Shown here: piece by piece, positions 1-7,089 of the stretch
How positions within the stretch are numbered: position 1 is the first letter of the stretch
How the letters are laid out: each line of letters starts with the position of its first letter
The notes under the pieces: generated by a model
What the model saw: only the letters and a program-made list of their open reading frames with translations
Told to the model about the DNA's origin: nothing
Database searches by the model: none
Assembly (NCBI GenBank): GCA_016296565.1
Contig: JAEDJB010000058.1
Coordinates: 1-11,178, forward strand
From: Oscillospiraceae bacterium
GTDB taxonomy: Bacteria > Bacillota > Clostridia > Oscillospirales > Oscillospiraceae
DNA: 11,178 nt
Direction: 5' to 3'
Translations under genes and position numbers: made by a program

Positions 1-2024
1 GAGCCGGTGGGGCAGGCCTTGGCGCACTCCAGGCAGTCCACGCAGCCGCGGATGGCGTCGCTCTGGAGGAACTCCGGACGGATCACGGTGTCGAAGCCGC
101 GGCCCACCAGGTCGATGATGCCCTTGCCCACCACTTCGCTGCAGATGCGCACGCACTGGCCACAGAGGATACACTTGCCCTGATCCCGCTCGATGGCCAC
201 CAGGCGCTTCTCCTTGTAGCTGGGGTGCACCTTGCCGGTGCCCTTGATCCGGGCGATGCGCTCGGGCTTGAGCTCGTACAGGTTGGCGCAGCGGATGAGC
301 TTGCACTCCTCGAAGTCGTGGCAGCCGCAGTCCAGGCAGCGGGCGGCCTCGGCCCGGGCCTGGGCCTCGGTGAAGCCCAGGTTGATCTCCTCGAAGTCGT
401 GCTTGCGCTCCTCGGGAGGCCGCACGTTCATCTTGGTGCGAGGCAGCTTGATGTAGTCCTCGAAATACTCGGGGGACACGTCCTTCACGGACAGATAGGT
501 CTTGTGGTAAGGCACATCCACCCCGTTCAGGTACAGGTCCACCACCTTGGCGCAGCGGCGGGCCTCGCCGATGGCCTCGATGGCGATGGACGCGCCCTTG
601 TTGGTGGCGTCGCCCACAGCGAACACGCCCTCCACGGAGGTGCGGTAGCTGGTCTCGTCGGCGGCGATGATGCCCTTGCGGTTGAGCTCCACGCTCTCGA
701 AGCCGGCCACGTTGGCCTTCTGGCCGATGGCGGCGATGACGCAGGTCACCGGCAGGACCTCGAACTTGCCGGGCACGGGCACGGGACGGCGGCGGCCGGA
801 CTCGTCAGGCTCACCCAGTTCCATGACCTGGAGCTTGATCTCCTTGACCTTCCCGTTCTCCCCGATGATCTCGGCGGGGTTGGTGAGGAACTTATAGATG
901 ACGCCCTCTTCCCGGGACTCGTCGATTTCGATCTGCTCGGCGGGCATTTCCTTCTCGGTGCGCCGGTAGACCACGTAGACCTCCTTGGCGCCCAGACGGA
1001 CGGCGGTGCGGCAGGCGTCCATGGCGGTGTTGCCGCCGCCCACCACGGCCACCTTGTCGCCGATGTCGGGCTTCTCCCCCAGGGCAACCCGCTGGAGGAA
1101 GTCGATGCCGCCCATGACGCCCTCCAGCTCCTCGCCGGGGCAGCCCACAGGCATGCTCTCCCAGGCGCCGATGGCCAGGACCACGGCGTCGTACTTGCTC
1201 TTGAACTCCTCGAAGGTGGCATCCACCCCGATGCGGTAGTTGTTCTTCATCTCCACACCCAGGGAGGCGATCTCGGCGATTTCCTCGTCCAGCACCTTCT
1301 TGGGCAGGCGGTACTCAGGGATGCCGTACCGGAGCATACCGCCCATCTGGGGCATGGCGTCCACGATGGTCACCCGGTGGCCCTTCAGGGACAGGTAGTA
1401 AGCAGCGGTGAGGCCGCCGGGGCCGCCGCCGATGATGCCCACCCGCTTGCCGGTGGCGGCAGCCTTGGCGGGGAGGTAGCCGCCGGCAGCAATGACCCGG
1501 TCAGCGGCGAAATACTTCAGGTAGGAAATGGAGATGGACTCCTCCACCATCTGCCGGCGGCAGCCGCCCTCGCAGGGGTGGGGGCAGACGCGGCCGATGG
1601 AGGCAGGGATGGGCAGGCGCTCCTTCAGGATACGCACGGCCTCCTTGTCATCCCCCCGGGCGATGGCCTGGATGTACCCCTGGGCGTTGACGCTGGCGGG
1701 ACACTTCAGGACGCAGGGACCGCGGCAGTCGCCGTCGTGGTCGCTCATGAGCAGCTCGATGCTGGTCTTGCGGGTACGGACCACCCGCTCGGATTCAGTG
1801 TAGATCACCTGGCCGTCGGTGGCCTCGGTGGAGCAGGCCCGCAGGAGCTTGGGGCTGCCCTCGGCCTCCACCACGCACAGGGAGCAGCCGCCGTAGTGCT
1901 TCAGCTGGCCGTTGTGGCAGAGGTTGGGGATGGCAATGCCGTTTTCTTCCGCGATCTCCAGGAGGGTCTGGCCGGGCTTGCCGGTACACACTTTACCATT
2001 GATGGTTACTTTGATCTTTTTCAT
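1..2024 (-). CDS. GltD/NfnB-like FAD- and NAD(P)-dependent Fe-S oxidoreductase with N-terminal 2Fe-2S and C-terminal ferredoxin domains (3' end cut by window)
   Basis: Start ATG at 2024 has AAGGAGGG about 8 bases upstream; 674 codons are readable before the reading frame runs off the window, so the C-terminus is missing. Seen in order: a NuoG/HydA-type 2Fe-2S domain (C36, C47, C50, C64); the Cys-rich GltD N-terminal domain (C100, C104, C108, then C147, C151, C155 in CPHPCEGGC); an FAD Rossmann motif GIIGGGPGG near 196-204; a second dinucleotide fold with VVGGGNTAMD near 327-336 followed by VVYRR (351-355), whose arginines favour NADP(H) as in GltD; a GVFAVGDA flavin motif (466-473); a further Cys group (563-579); and a double-cluster ferredoxin (C618, C621, C624, C628; C661, C664, C667, C671). 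It starts 17 bases after the NuoEF fusion stop, so the two are surely cotranscribed. Inferred role: the NAD(P)H/ferredoxin-handling flavin subunit of a cytosolic, possibly electron-bifurcating, complex. Named family is firm; physiological partner is not. The frame could end soon or run into an H-cluster hydrogenase domain. Confidence 0.9.
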   Translation of the reverse strand, partial: MKKIKVTINGKVCTGKPGQTLLEIAEENGIAIPNLCHNGQLKHYGGCSLCVVEAEGSPKLLRACSTEATDGQVIYTESERVVRTRKTSIELLMSDHDGDCRGPCVLKCPASVNAQGYIQAIARGDDKEAVRILKERLPIPASIGRVCPHPCEGGCRRQMVEESISISYLKYFAADRVIAAGGYLPAKAAATGKRVGIIGGGPGGLTAAYYLSLKGHRVTIVDAMPQMGGMLRYGIPEYRLPKKVLDEEIAEIASLGVEMKNNYRIGVDATFEEFKSKYDAVVLAIGAWESMPVGCPGEELEGVMGGIDFLQRVALGEKPDIGDKVAVVGGGNTAMDACRTAVRLGAKEVYVVYRRTEKEMPAEQIEIDESREEGVIYKFLTNPAEIIGENGKVKEIKLQVMELGEPDESGRRRPVPVPGKFEVLPVTCVIAAIGQKANVAGFESVELNRKGIIAADETSYRTSVEGVFAVGDATNKGASIAIEAIGEARRCAKVVDLYLNGVDVPYHKTYLSVKDVSPEYFEDYIKLPRTKMNVRPPEERKHDFEEINLGFTEAQARAEAARCLDCGCHDFEECKLIRCANLYELKPERIARIKGTGKVHPSYKEKRLVAIERDQGKCILCGQCVRICSEVVGKGIIDLVGRGFDTVIRPEFLQSDAIRGCVDCLECAKACPTG

Positions 2025-2041
2025 GGTGACGCCCTCCTTCC

Positions 2042-4282
2042 TTACTCTACGATGATGGCGTCGAACTTACAGGAGCTCACGCACTGCTTGCACTTGATGC
2101 AGGCAGCCTGATTGATGATGTGAGGCTCCTTCCGCTCGCCGCTGATGCACTCCACGGGACACTTCCGGGCGCAGAGGGTGCAGCCCTTGCACTTCTCCGG
2201 GTCGATGGAGATGGTCAGCAGCGCGGAGCACTCTCCGGCAGGACACTTCTTGTCCCGGATGTGGGCTTCGTACTCGTCCCGGAAATACCGGATGGTGGTG
2301 AGGACAGGGTTGGGGGCCGTCTGGCCCAGGCCGCAGAGGGCGCCGTCCTTGATGGACACGCACAGCTCCTCCAGCAGCTCAATGTCCCCTTCCTGACCTT
2401 CGCCTTCGCAGATGCGGTCCAGGATCTCCTTCATGCGGGTGGTGCCGATGCGGCAGGGGACGCACTTGCCGCAGGACTCCCGGGCGGTGAAGTCCAGGAA
2501 GAACCGGGCGATGTTCACCATACAGGTGGAGTCGTCCATGACCACCATGCCGCCGGAGCCCATGATGGCGCCGGTGGCGGAGAGGGCCTTGTAGTCGATG
2601 GGGGTGTCGGCCAGCTCGGCGGGGATGCAGCCGCCGGAGGGGCCGCCCATCTGCACGGCCTTATACTTCCGGCCGTCCTTGATGCCGCCGGCAATGTCGA
2701 AGATAACGTCCTTCAGGGAGTTGCCCATGGGCACCTCCACCAGGCCGCCCCGCTGGACCTTGCCGGTGAGGGCGAAGACCTTGGTGCCCTTGGAGTTTTC
2801 CGTGCCCATAGCGGCAAAGGCTGCGCCGCCGTTGTTCAGGATCCAGGCAACGTTTGCGAAGGTCTCCACGTTGTTGATGTTGGAGGGCTCGTTTAAGTAA
2901 CCGCTCTGGGCGGGGAAGGGAGGCTTCAGGCGGGGCATACCACGCTTGCCTTCCATGGACTCGATGAGGGCGGTCTCCTCGCCGCAGACGAAGGCGCCTG
3001 CGCCGATCTTGATGGACAGGTCGCAGGAGAAGCCGGTGCCCAGGATGTTCTCGCCCAGCAGGCCGCGGCTTCTGGCCTGCTCAATGGCCATACCCAGGTG
3101 CTCCACAGCCAGGGGATACTCGGCACGGATGTACACATACATGTCCTTGGCCCCGATGGCATAAGCGCCGATGAGCATGCCCTCGATGAGGCTGTGGGGG
3201 TCGGACTCGATAACGGCCCGGTCCATGAATGCGCCGGGGTCGCCCTCGTCGGCGTTGCAGATGAGGTGCTTGCTCTCCCCTTCCGCCTGGCGGGCAGCGT
3301 TCCACTTAAACCAGGTGGGGAAGCCTGCGCCGCCGCGGCCGGCCAGGCCGGAGACCTTGATCTCCTCGATGACCTCTTCGGGGGTCATGTGCAGGGCCTT
3401 GTCCAGGGCCTTGTAGCCGTCGTGCTGGATGTAGTCGTCGATGCTGGTGGGGTCCACGATGCCGCAGTGACGCAGAGCCACGCGCTTCTGCTTCTTCAGG
3501 AAGCGAGCGTCCTCATCGCTGATGAACATGGCCTCCAGCTTGGAAAAGTCCTTGCTGCGGACAGCCTCCACGATGCCCAGGGCGTCGGTCTCGGTGACAC
3601 GGACCAGGCGGTGGAGGAGCTTGTCGCCCTCGTAGATGTCCACGATGGGCTCCAGGTAACACATGCCGATACAGCCGGTCTTCTGGACGGTGAAGCTGTC
3701 GGTGGCGGTCATGTGGCCGGAGAGAACCTTGGCCACCCGGGCAGCGCCTGCGGACACGCCGCAGCTGCCCTGGCCAACCAGGATGCGGATGCCGCCGCCC
3801 TCTTCCCGCTTGCGCAGCTCCCGGAGGATCTTGATGGTCTTTTCCGGGGTCAGGTTCCCGTAGGTATCCCCGTTGATCATCATAACAGGGGCCAGGGAGC
3901 AGCAGCCCAGGCAGGCCACTTCGTTCAGGGTGAACATGCCGTCCTCGGTGGTCTCGCCGTTGCGGATGCCCAGCTCCTGGGTGATGGCGGTGCGGATGCG
4001 CTCGGCGCCGTTGACGTGGCAGGCGGTGCCTTCGCAGAGCATAATCTGATAGGTGCCCATGGGCTTGAGGCGGAAGTAGCTGTAGAAGGTGGCCACGCCC
4101 ATCACCTTAGCGGGGCTGTTGCCGGTCCGTTCCGCCACATGGTAGATCACTTCCTGGGGCAGATAGCCGTAGATAGACTGAGCCTGCTGCAGGATCATGA
4201 TCAGGCTGGTGGAGTCCTCCTGATATTGGCGGAGCACGCCTTCCATCAGGGAGAGGTCAACACCTGACTTAAACTCGGTCAT
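2042..4282 (-). CDS. NuoE-NuoF fusion: FMN/Fe-S NADH-oxidising subunit with two C-terminal 4Fe-4S motifs (HydB/NuoF-like)
   Basis: 746 residues from ATG 4282 (a GTG at 4291 is in frame but overlaps the ribosome binding site). Domains in order: NuoE/24-kDa thioredoxin-like 2Fe-2S domain (C83, C88; C124, C128); a second thioredoxin-like domain of the kind fused to HydB/NuoF (single Cys 174, then C204 and C208 in GCIGMC); the NuoF FMN/NADH domain with GRGGAGFP at 315-322 and NADEGDPGAF at 343-352; an SLBB-like section; the 4Fe-4S site ESCGKCVPC (C604, C607, C610) with CGLGQTAPNP (C650); and a bacterial two-cluster ferredoxin (C698, C701, C704, C708; C728, C731, C734, C738). The family oxidises or reduces NAD(H) at FMN and passes electrons along Fe-S clusters; without membrane segments it acts in the cytoplasm. 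HydB-type proteins are usually separate from the NuoE-like HydC; here they are one chain. It is first in the operon with the GltD-like gene. Substrate of the whole complex is inferred only. Confidence 0.95.
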   Translation of the reverse strand: MTEFKSGVDLSLMEGVLRQYQEDSTSLIMILQQAQSIYGYLPQEVIYHVAERTGNSPAKVMGVATFYSYFRLKPMGTYQIMLCEGTACHVNGAERIRTAITQELGIRNGETTEDGMFTLNEVACLGCCSLAPVMMINGDTYGNLTPEKTIKILRELRKREEGGGIRILVGQGSCGVSAGAARVAKVLSGHMTATDSFTVQKTGCIGMCYLEPIVDIYEGDKLLHRLVRVTETDALGIVEAVRSKDFSKLEAMFISDEDARFLKKQKRVALRHCGIVDPTSIDDYIQHDGYKALDKALHMTPEEVIEEIKVSGLAGRGGAGFPTWFKWNAARQAEGESKHLICNADEGDPGAFMDRAVIESDPHSLIEGMLIGAYAIGAKDMYVYIRAEYPLAVEHLGMAIEQARSRGLLGENILGTGFSCDLSIKIGAGAFVCGEETALIESMEGKRGMPRLKPPFPAQSGYLNEPSNINNVETFANVAWILNNGGAAFAAMGTENSKGTKVFALTGKVQRGGLVEVPMGNSLKDVIFDIAGGIKDGRKYKAVQMGGPSGGCIPAELADTPIDYKALSATGAIMGSGGMVVMDDSTCMVNIARFFLDFTARESCGKCVPCRIGTTRMKEILDRICEGEGQEGDIELLEELCVSIKDGALCGLGQTAPNPVLTTIRYFRDEYEAHIRDKKCPAGECSALLTISIDPEKCKGCTLCARKCPVECISGERKEPHIINQAACIKCKQCVSSCKFDAIIVE

Positions 4283-4290
4283 TGCTTTCA

Positions 4291-4297
4291 CTCCTTT
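4291..4297 (-). promoter_or_regulatory. Ribosome binding site deciding the NuoEF start
   Basis: AAAGGAG on the minus strand ends 8 bases before the ATG at 4282. The in-frame GTG at 4291 uses the last G of this motif as its first base, so it cannot be served by it. This favours ATG 4282, giving MTEFKSG as the N-terminus. Confidence 0.75.
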
Positions 4298-4390
4298 GGT
4301 CGACGAGGAGAAGTTTTTATAATCGGTGTTTGCAGTTTTTTTATCTTATCTTTCATTTTCCTCACATCGTCTTAAAACGTGATCAAGTAA

Positions 4391-4419
4391 ATTATAGTAC
4401 CGACCCTGACATTTTGCAA
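4391..4419 (-). promoter_or_regulatory. Sigma-A-type promoter of the NuoEF/GltD-like operon
   Basis: On the minus strand TTGCAA (4419-4414) is separated by 17 bases from a perfect TATAAT (4396-4391). Transcription would begin near 4384, giving a leader of about 100 bases rich in A and T before the start codon at 4282. No riboswitch fold is recognised in that leader. The -35 box is touched by the inverted repeat at 4418-4455, which may be its operator. Confidence 0.75.
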
Positions 4420-4455
4420 GCACAATTCCACGTTCGGTGGACAGAAATTGTGCTT
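4418..4455. repeat. Inverted repeat overlapping the NuoEF promoter (possible operator or plus-strand terminator)
   Basis: AAGCACAATT (4418-4427) and AATTGTGCTT (4446-4455) are perfect 10-base inverted arms, with a smaller nested stem CCAC/GTGG (4428-4431/4437-4440) between. The left arm overlaps the last two bases of the -35 box of the redox operon, which is where a repressor or activator could act. Read on the plus strand the repeat is followed by a T run (4454-4459), so it also looks like an intrinsic terminator, although no plus-strand gene lies upstream. The half sites resemble Rex-like TTGTG/CACAA words but the spacing is not that of a Rex box. Confidence 0.6.
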
Positions 4456-4540
4456 TTTTCGCCAAATTTTTGCTGTCCGAATCAGCCATATCCTTACTCC
4501 GCGGACAATCCTCCCCCCTGCCCGCAGCAAATGCTGCACC

Positions 4541-4571
4541 AAAAAAAGAAGCCCGGCAGGGCCGGACTTCT
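4541..4571 (-). terminator. Intrinsic terminator downstream of nrdD
   Basis: On the minus strand GAAGTCCGGC, loop CCT, GCCGGGCTTC form a stem of ten pairs (one G-T), flanked by A-T pairs and followed directly by seven T (4547-4541). It lies about 178 bases after the nrdD stop codon, with the structured element 4606-4744 between them. A T-rich stretch on the other side (TCTTTT) means it might act in both directions. Just beyond it, at 4524-4537, is a small perfect palindrome GCAGCA-AA-TGCTGC. No gene is seen between here and the redox promoter. Confidence 0.85.
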
Positions 4572-4605
4572 CTTTTGCATCGTTTGATTCACATTCTGTC
4601 ATACT

Positions 4606-4660
4606 AGTTCTTGATAAAAAGCTTTCAAAGCTTTTTATAGCGCAAAGCGCGTCAAGAACT
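4606..4660. repeat. Three-way-junction-forming palindromic unit
   Basis: Outer arms AGTTCTTGA (4606-4614) and TCAAGAACT (4652-4660) pair perfectly. Inside them sit two complete hairpins: TAAAAAGCTT/AAGCTTTTTA with a three-base loop (4615-4637) and GCGC-AAA-GCGC (4640-4650). Almost every base is paired, so single-stranded DNA or RNA of either strand would fold as a three-way junction. It lies in the predicted 3' untranslated part of the nrdD transcript. I do not recognise it as a named RNA family. Confidence 0.75.
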
Positions 4661-4671
4661 GCATGAGACGG

Positions 4672-4711
4672 CGCAGCGTGCGTGAGCACGATGCGAGTGT
4701 GCGCGGCACAC
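4672..4711. repeat. Two consecutive GC-rich hairpins
   Basis: The first is CGCA-G-CGTGC, loop GTGA, GCACG-A-TGCG (4672-4695): nine pairs around one G/A mismatch, and as plus-strand RNA the loop would be a GNRA tetraloop. The second is GTGTGC-GCG-GCACAC (4697-4711), six pairs with a three-base loop. They follow the three-way junction after 11 bases and precede the long hairpin at 4714 by two bases, so the four structures look like one element. Confidence 0.65.
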
Positions 4712-4713
4712 GG

Positions 4714-4744
4714 GATTCTTGATTCAATTTTTGAATCAAGAATC
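4714..4744. repeat. Long perfect AT-rich hairpin just after the nrdD stop
   Basis: GATTCTTGATTCAA and TTGAATCAAGAATC form fourteen perfect pairs around a TTT loop, starting 4 bases after the nrdD stop codon. No T run follows on the minus strand, so it is not a classical terminator; it could protect the mRNA 3' end. It shares the word TTCTTGAT with the left end of the unit at 4606-4660 (4608-4615 against minus-strand 4742-4735), so the whole 4606-4744 block has short terminal inverted repeats, as small non-autonomous repeat elements do. Confidence 0.7.
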
Positions 4745-4748
4745 AATA

Positions 4749-7073
4749 TCACACGTTGTGCTTCACCCGGTCGTGCTCCTCCGCCCGCTTGGCGTTGTTG
4801 AACCGGTCCAGGGTGCCCACCAGGTAGCCGGTGATGCGGCGGATGCGCTCAAAGGGCACCCCGTCGTCATCCCGCCGGCCGCAGCCGGGGCACTGGTCCC
4901 CGATGATGCCGGAGAACCCGCACACCGGGTCCCGGTCCACCGGGTGGTTCACGGAGCCGTAGCCGATGCCCTTCTCCTTCATGCAGCGGATCACCCGCTC
5001 GAAGGCGTCCAGGTTCTCGGTGGGGTCCCCGTCCATCTCAATGTAGCTGATGTGGCCCGCGTTGGTCAGGGCGTGATAGGGGGCCTCAATGGCGATCTTA
5101 TCGTAGGCGGAGATGGGGTAGTACACAGGCACGTGGAAGGAGTTGGTGTAATACTCCCGGTCGGTGATGCCCTCGATGACCCCGTACTTCTCCTTGTCGA
5201 TCTTCACGAAGCGGCCGGAGAGCCCCTCGGCGGGGGTGGCCAGCAGGGAGAAGTTCAGGTTCCGCTTTCTGCTCTCCTCGTCCATCCGGGCCCGCATGTG
5301 GCCGATGATCTCCAGGCCCAGCACCCGGGCCTTTTCGCTCTCCCCGTGGTGCTCGCCGATGAGGGCCTTCAGGGTCTCTGCCAGACCGATGAAGCCCACG
5401 GACAGGGTGCCGTGCTTCAGCACCTCCCGGACCTCGTCGTCCCAGTCCAGCTTGTCGGAATCCATCCACACCCCCTGGCCCATGAGGAAGGGGGCGTTCT
5501 TCACCTTCTTGCGGCACTGGAACTCAAACCGCTCCAGCAGCTGCTCCACGCACAGGTCCAGCATGTGGTCCAGGCTCTCAAAGAAGACGTTGATGTCCCC
5601 CTTGGCCTTGATGCCCAGGCGGGGCAGGTTGATGGTGGTGAAGGACAGGTTGCCCCGGCTGTTGCACACCTGGCGCTCCGGGTCCACCACGTTGCCGATA
5701 ACCCGGGTGCGGCAGCCCATGTAGGCGATCTCGGTTTCGGGATGGCCGGGCTTGTAGTACTGCAGATTGAAGGGGGCGTCCACGAAGGAGAAGTTGGGGA
5801 AGAGCCGCTTGGCAGAGCACCGGATGGCCAGCTGGAACAGGTCATAGTTGGGCTCGCCGGGGTTGTAGTTCACCCCGTCCTTCACCCGGAAGATCTGGAT
5901 GGGGAAGATGGGGGTCTCCCCGTTGCCCAGGCCGGCCTCGGTGGAGAGCATGATGTTCTTCATCACCATGCGGCCCTCGGGGGTGGTGTCCATGCCGTAG
6001 TTGATGGAGGAGAAGGGGGTCTGTGCCCCGGCCCGGGAGTGCATGGTGTTCAGGTTGTGGATAAGAGCCTCCATGGCCTGGTAGGTGGCCCGGTCGGTCT
6101 CCTTCACCGCCCGGTAGTGGGCGAAGTTCTGGCACTTGCGGGCCTCAGCCTCGTCAATGCCGTAGGTCTCCATGAGGAAAGGCAGCTCTGCCTGGAAGTA
6201 GGCGTCGCAGTCCTCCAGCCGGGGAGTCAGGCCGGTTTCGGTCTCAATCTTCTGGATGTTGTCCTTGATCTGGGTCTCCGGGTCCTCCCGGTCCTCCAGG
6301 AGCATGATGGCCCGGGCCAGATTCTGCCGGTAGATGCGCTTGAAGGTCTTGCGCACCCCCACGGCCATGGAGTAGTCAAAGTTCACGATGGACTGGCCGC
6401 CGTGCTGGTCGTTCTGGTTGGACTGGATGGCGATGCAGGCCAGAGCAGCGTAGGAGGCGATGTCGTTGGGCTCCCGCAGGGTGCCGTGGCCGGTGGAGAA
6501 GCCCCCCTCGAAGAGCTTGATCAGGTCGATCTGGGTGCAGGTGGTGGTGCCCATGGGGGCAAAGTCCATGTCGTGGATGTGGATGTCCCCGTTCTGGTGG
6601 GCCCGGGCGTGCTCGGGCTTCATGACGAACATCTGGTAGAACTGCTTGGAGCCCTCGCTGCCATATTTCAGCATGGTGCCCATGGCGGTGTCCCCGTCGA
6701 TGTTGGCGTTTTCCCGCTTGATGTCGCTGTCCTTGGCCGAAGAGAAGGTGATGTCCTCATAGATCTTCATGAGGCGGGTGTTCATCTCCCGGGCGCGGCT
6801 GCGCTCAGAGCGGTAGAGGATGTAGGCCTTGGCAGTCTGCACGTAGCCGTTGTCCATCAGCACCCGCTCCACGATGTCCTGGATGTGCTCCACGTCGGGG
6901 CAGTCGCCCCCCTCTACCTCCAGAATCGAGGCCACTTCGTGGGCCAGCCGGGCAGCGGTGTCCTCATACCCGGGTTTGTAGGTCGCCTCGAACGCCTTGT
7001 TGATGGCGTCGGCAATTTTACTCTCATGGAACGGGACCACGCGCCCGTCTCGCTTGCGAATCTGCAAAATCAA
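4749..7073 (-). CDS. nrdD: Anaerobic (class III) ribonucleoside-triphosphate reductase
   Basis: Reduces ribonucleotides to deoxyribonucleotides in the absence of oxygen using a glycyl radical. With the TTG start at 7073 the protein has 774 residues, normal for the family. Residues 1 to about 95 are an ATP-cone allosteric domain (RKRDGRVVPF near the start). The body has NDQHGGQS (about 221-228) and YMGCRTRV, in which C454 is the expected thiyl-radical cysteine. The glycyl-radical loop is RITGY with G749, 25 residues from the end. The metal-binding region shows C718, C728 and C731 (DPVCGF, CPGCG). The start is uncertain: TTG 7073 has AAAGGAGG 8 bases upstream, but ATG 7094 (MRKEEQ) has a fair AAGGA site and would add seven residues. 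It has its own promoter and NrdR box, and a terminator at 4541-4571. The activase gene nrdG is not adjacent, so the radical must be generated by an enzyme encoded elsewhere. Confidence 0.96.
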   Translation of the reverse strand: MILQIRKRDGRVVPFHESKIADAINKAFEATYKPGYEDTAARLAHEVASILEVEGGDCPDVEHIQDIVERVLMDNGYVQTAKAYILYRSERSRAREMNTRLMKIYEDITFSSAKDSDIKRENANIDGDTAMGTMLKYGSEGSKQFYQMFVMKPEHARAHQNGDIHIHDMDFAPMGTTTCTQIDLIKLFEGGFSTGHGTLREPNDIASYAALACIAIQSNQNDQHGGQSIVNFDYSMAVGVRKTFKRIYRQNLARAIMLLEDREDPETQIKDNIQKIETETGLTPRLEDCDAYFQAELPFLMETYGIDEAEARKCQNFAHYRAVKETDRATYQAMEALIHNLNTMHSRAGAQTPFSSINYGMDTTPEGRMVMKNIMLSTEAGLGNGETPIFPIQIFRVKDGVNYNPGEPNYDLFQLAIRCSAKRLFPNFSFVDAPFNLQYYKPGHPETEIAYMGCRTRVIGNVVDPERQVCNSRGNLSFTTINLPRLGIKAKGDINVFFESLDHMLDLCVEQLLERFEFQCRKKVKNAPFLMGQGVWMDSDKLDWDDEVREVLKHGTLSVGFIGLAETLKALIGEHHGESEKARVLGLEIIGHMRARMDEESRKRNLNFSLLATPAEGLSGRFVKIDKEKYGVIEGITDREYYTNSFHVPVYYPISAYDKIAIEAPYHALTNAGHISYIEMDGDPTENLDAFERVIRCMKEKGIGYGSVNHPVDRDPVCGFSGIIGDQCPGCGRRDDDGVPFERIRRITGYLVGTLDRFNNAKRAEEHDRVKHNV

Positions 7074-7081
7074 GGCCTGCT

Positions 7082-7089
7082 CCTCCTTT
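7082..7089 (-). promoter_or_regulatory. Ribosome binding site favouring a TTG start for nrdD
   Basis: AAAGGAGG, complementary to the 16S rRNA tail, sits 8 bases before TTG 7073, which is also where the conserved ATP-cone sequence begins. The motif would otherwise lie inside codons 2-5 of a longer frame from ATG 7094, where Lys-Glu codons could create it by chance. Confidence 0.5.

Noticed and set aside
225..2111. 628-codon open frame on the plus strand antisense to the GltD-like gene
   Set aside because: It is a by-product of high GC at third codon positions: leucine/valine/glycine/histidine-rich low-complexity translation, no ribosome binding site or family resemblance, fully covered by a clear Fe-S flavoprotein on the other strand.
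3098..4267. 389-codon plus-strand open frame antisense to the NuoEF fusion
   Set aside because: Low-complexity antisense shadow of a gene whose conserved motifs are all on the minus strand.
4418..4455. Rex operator
   Set aside because: Words TTGTG and CACAA are present, but Rex boxes are compact (TTGT-N8-ACAA-like) and here the arms are separated by 18 bases, so I report only an unassigned inverted repeat.
4282..4587. 101-codon plus-strand frame in the intergenic region
   Set aside because: No ribosome binding site, mixed composition, passes through the promoter and operator of the opposite strand and the terminator.
4606..4660. tRNA or integron attC-like site
   Set aside because: The three-way junction lacks the D, anticodon and T arms with conserved bases of a tRNA, and there are no GTTRRRY-type core sites of an attC.
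4372..4752. 126-codon minus-strand frame across the intergenic region
   Set aside because: Starts with GTG overlapping the nrdD stop without a ribosome binding site, runs through all the hairpins, the intrinsic terminator and into the redox promoter. Most likely spurious; if similar hypothetical proteins turn up in databases they would be translations of the repeat element.
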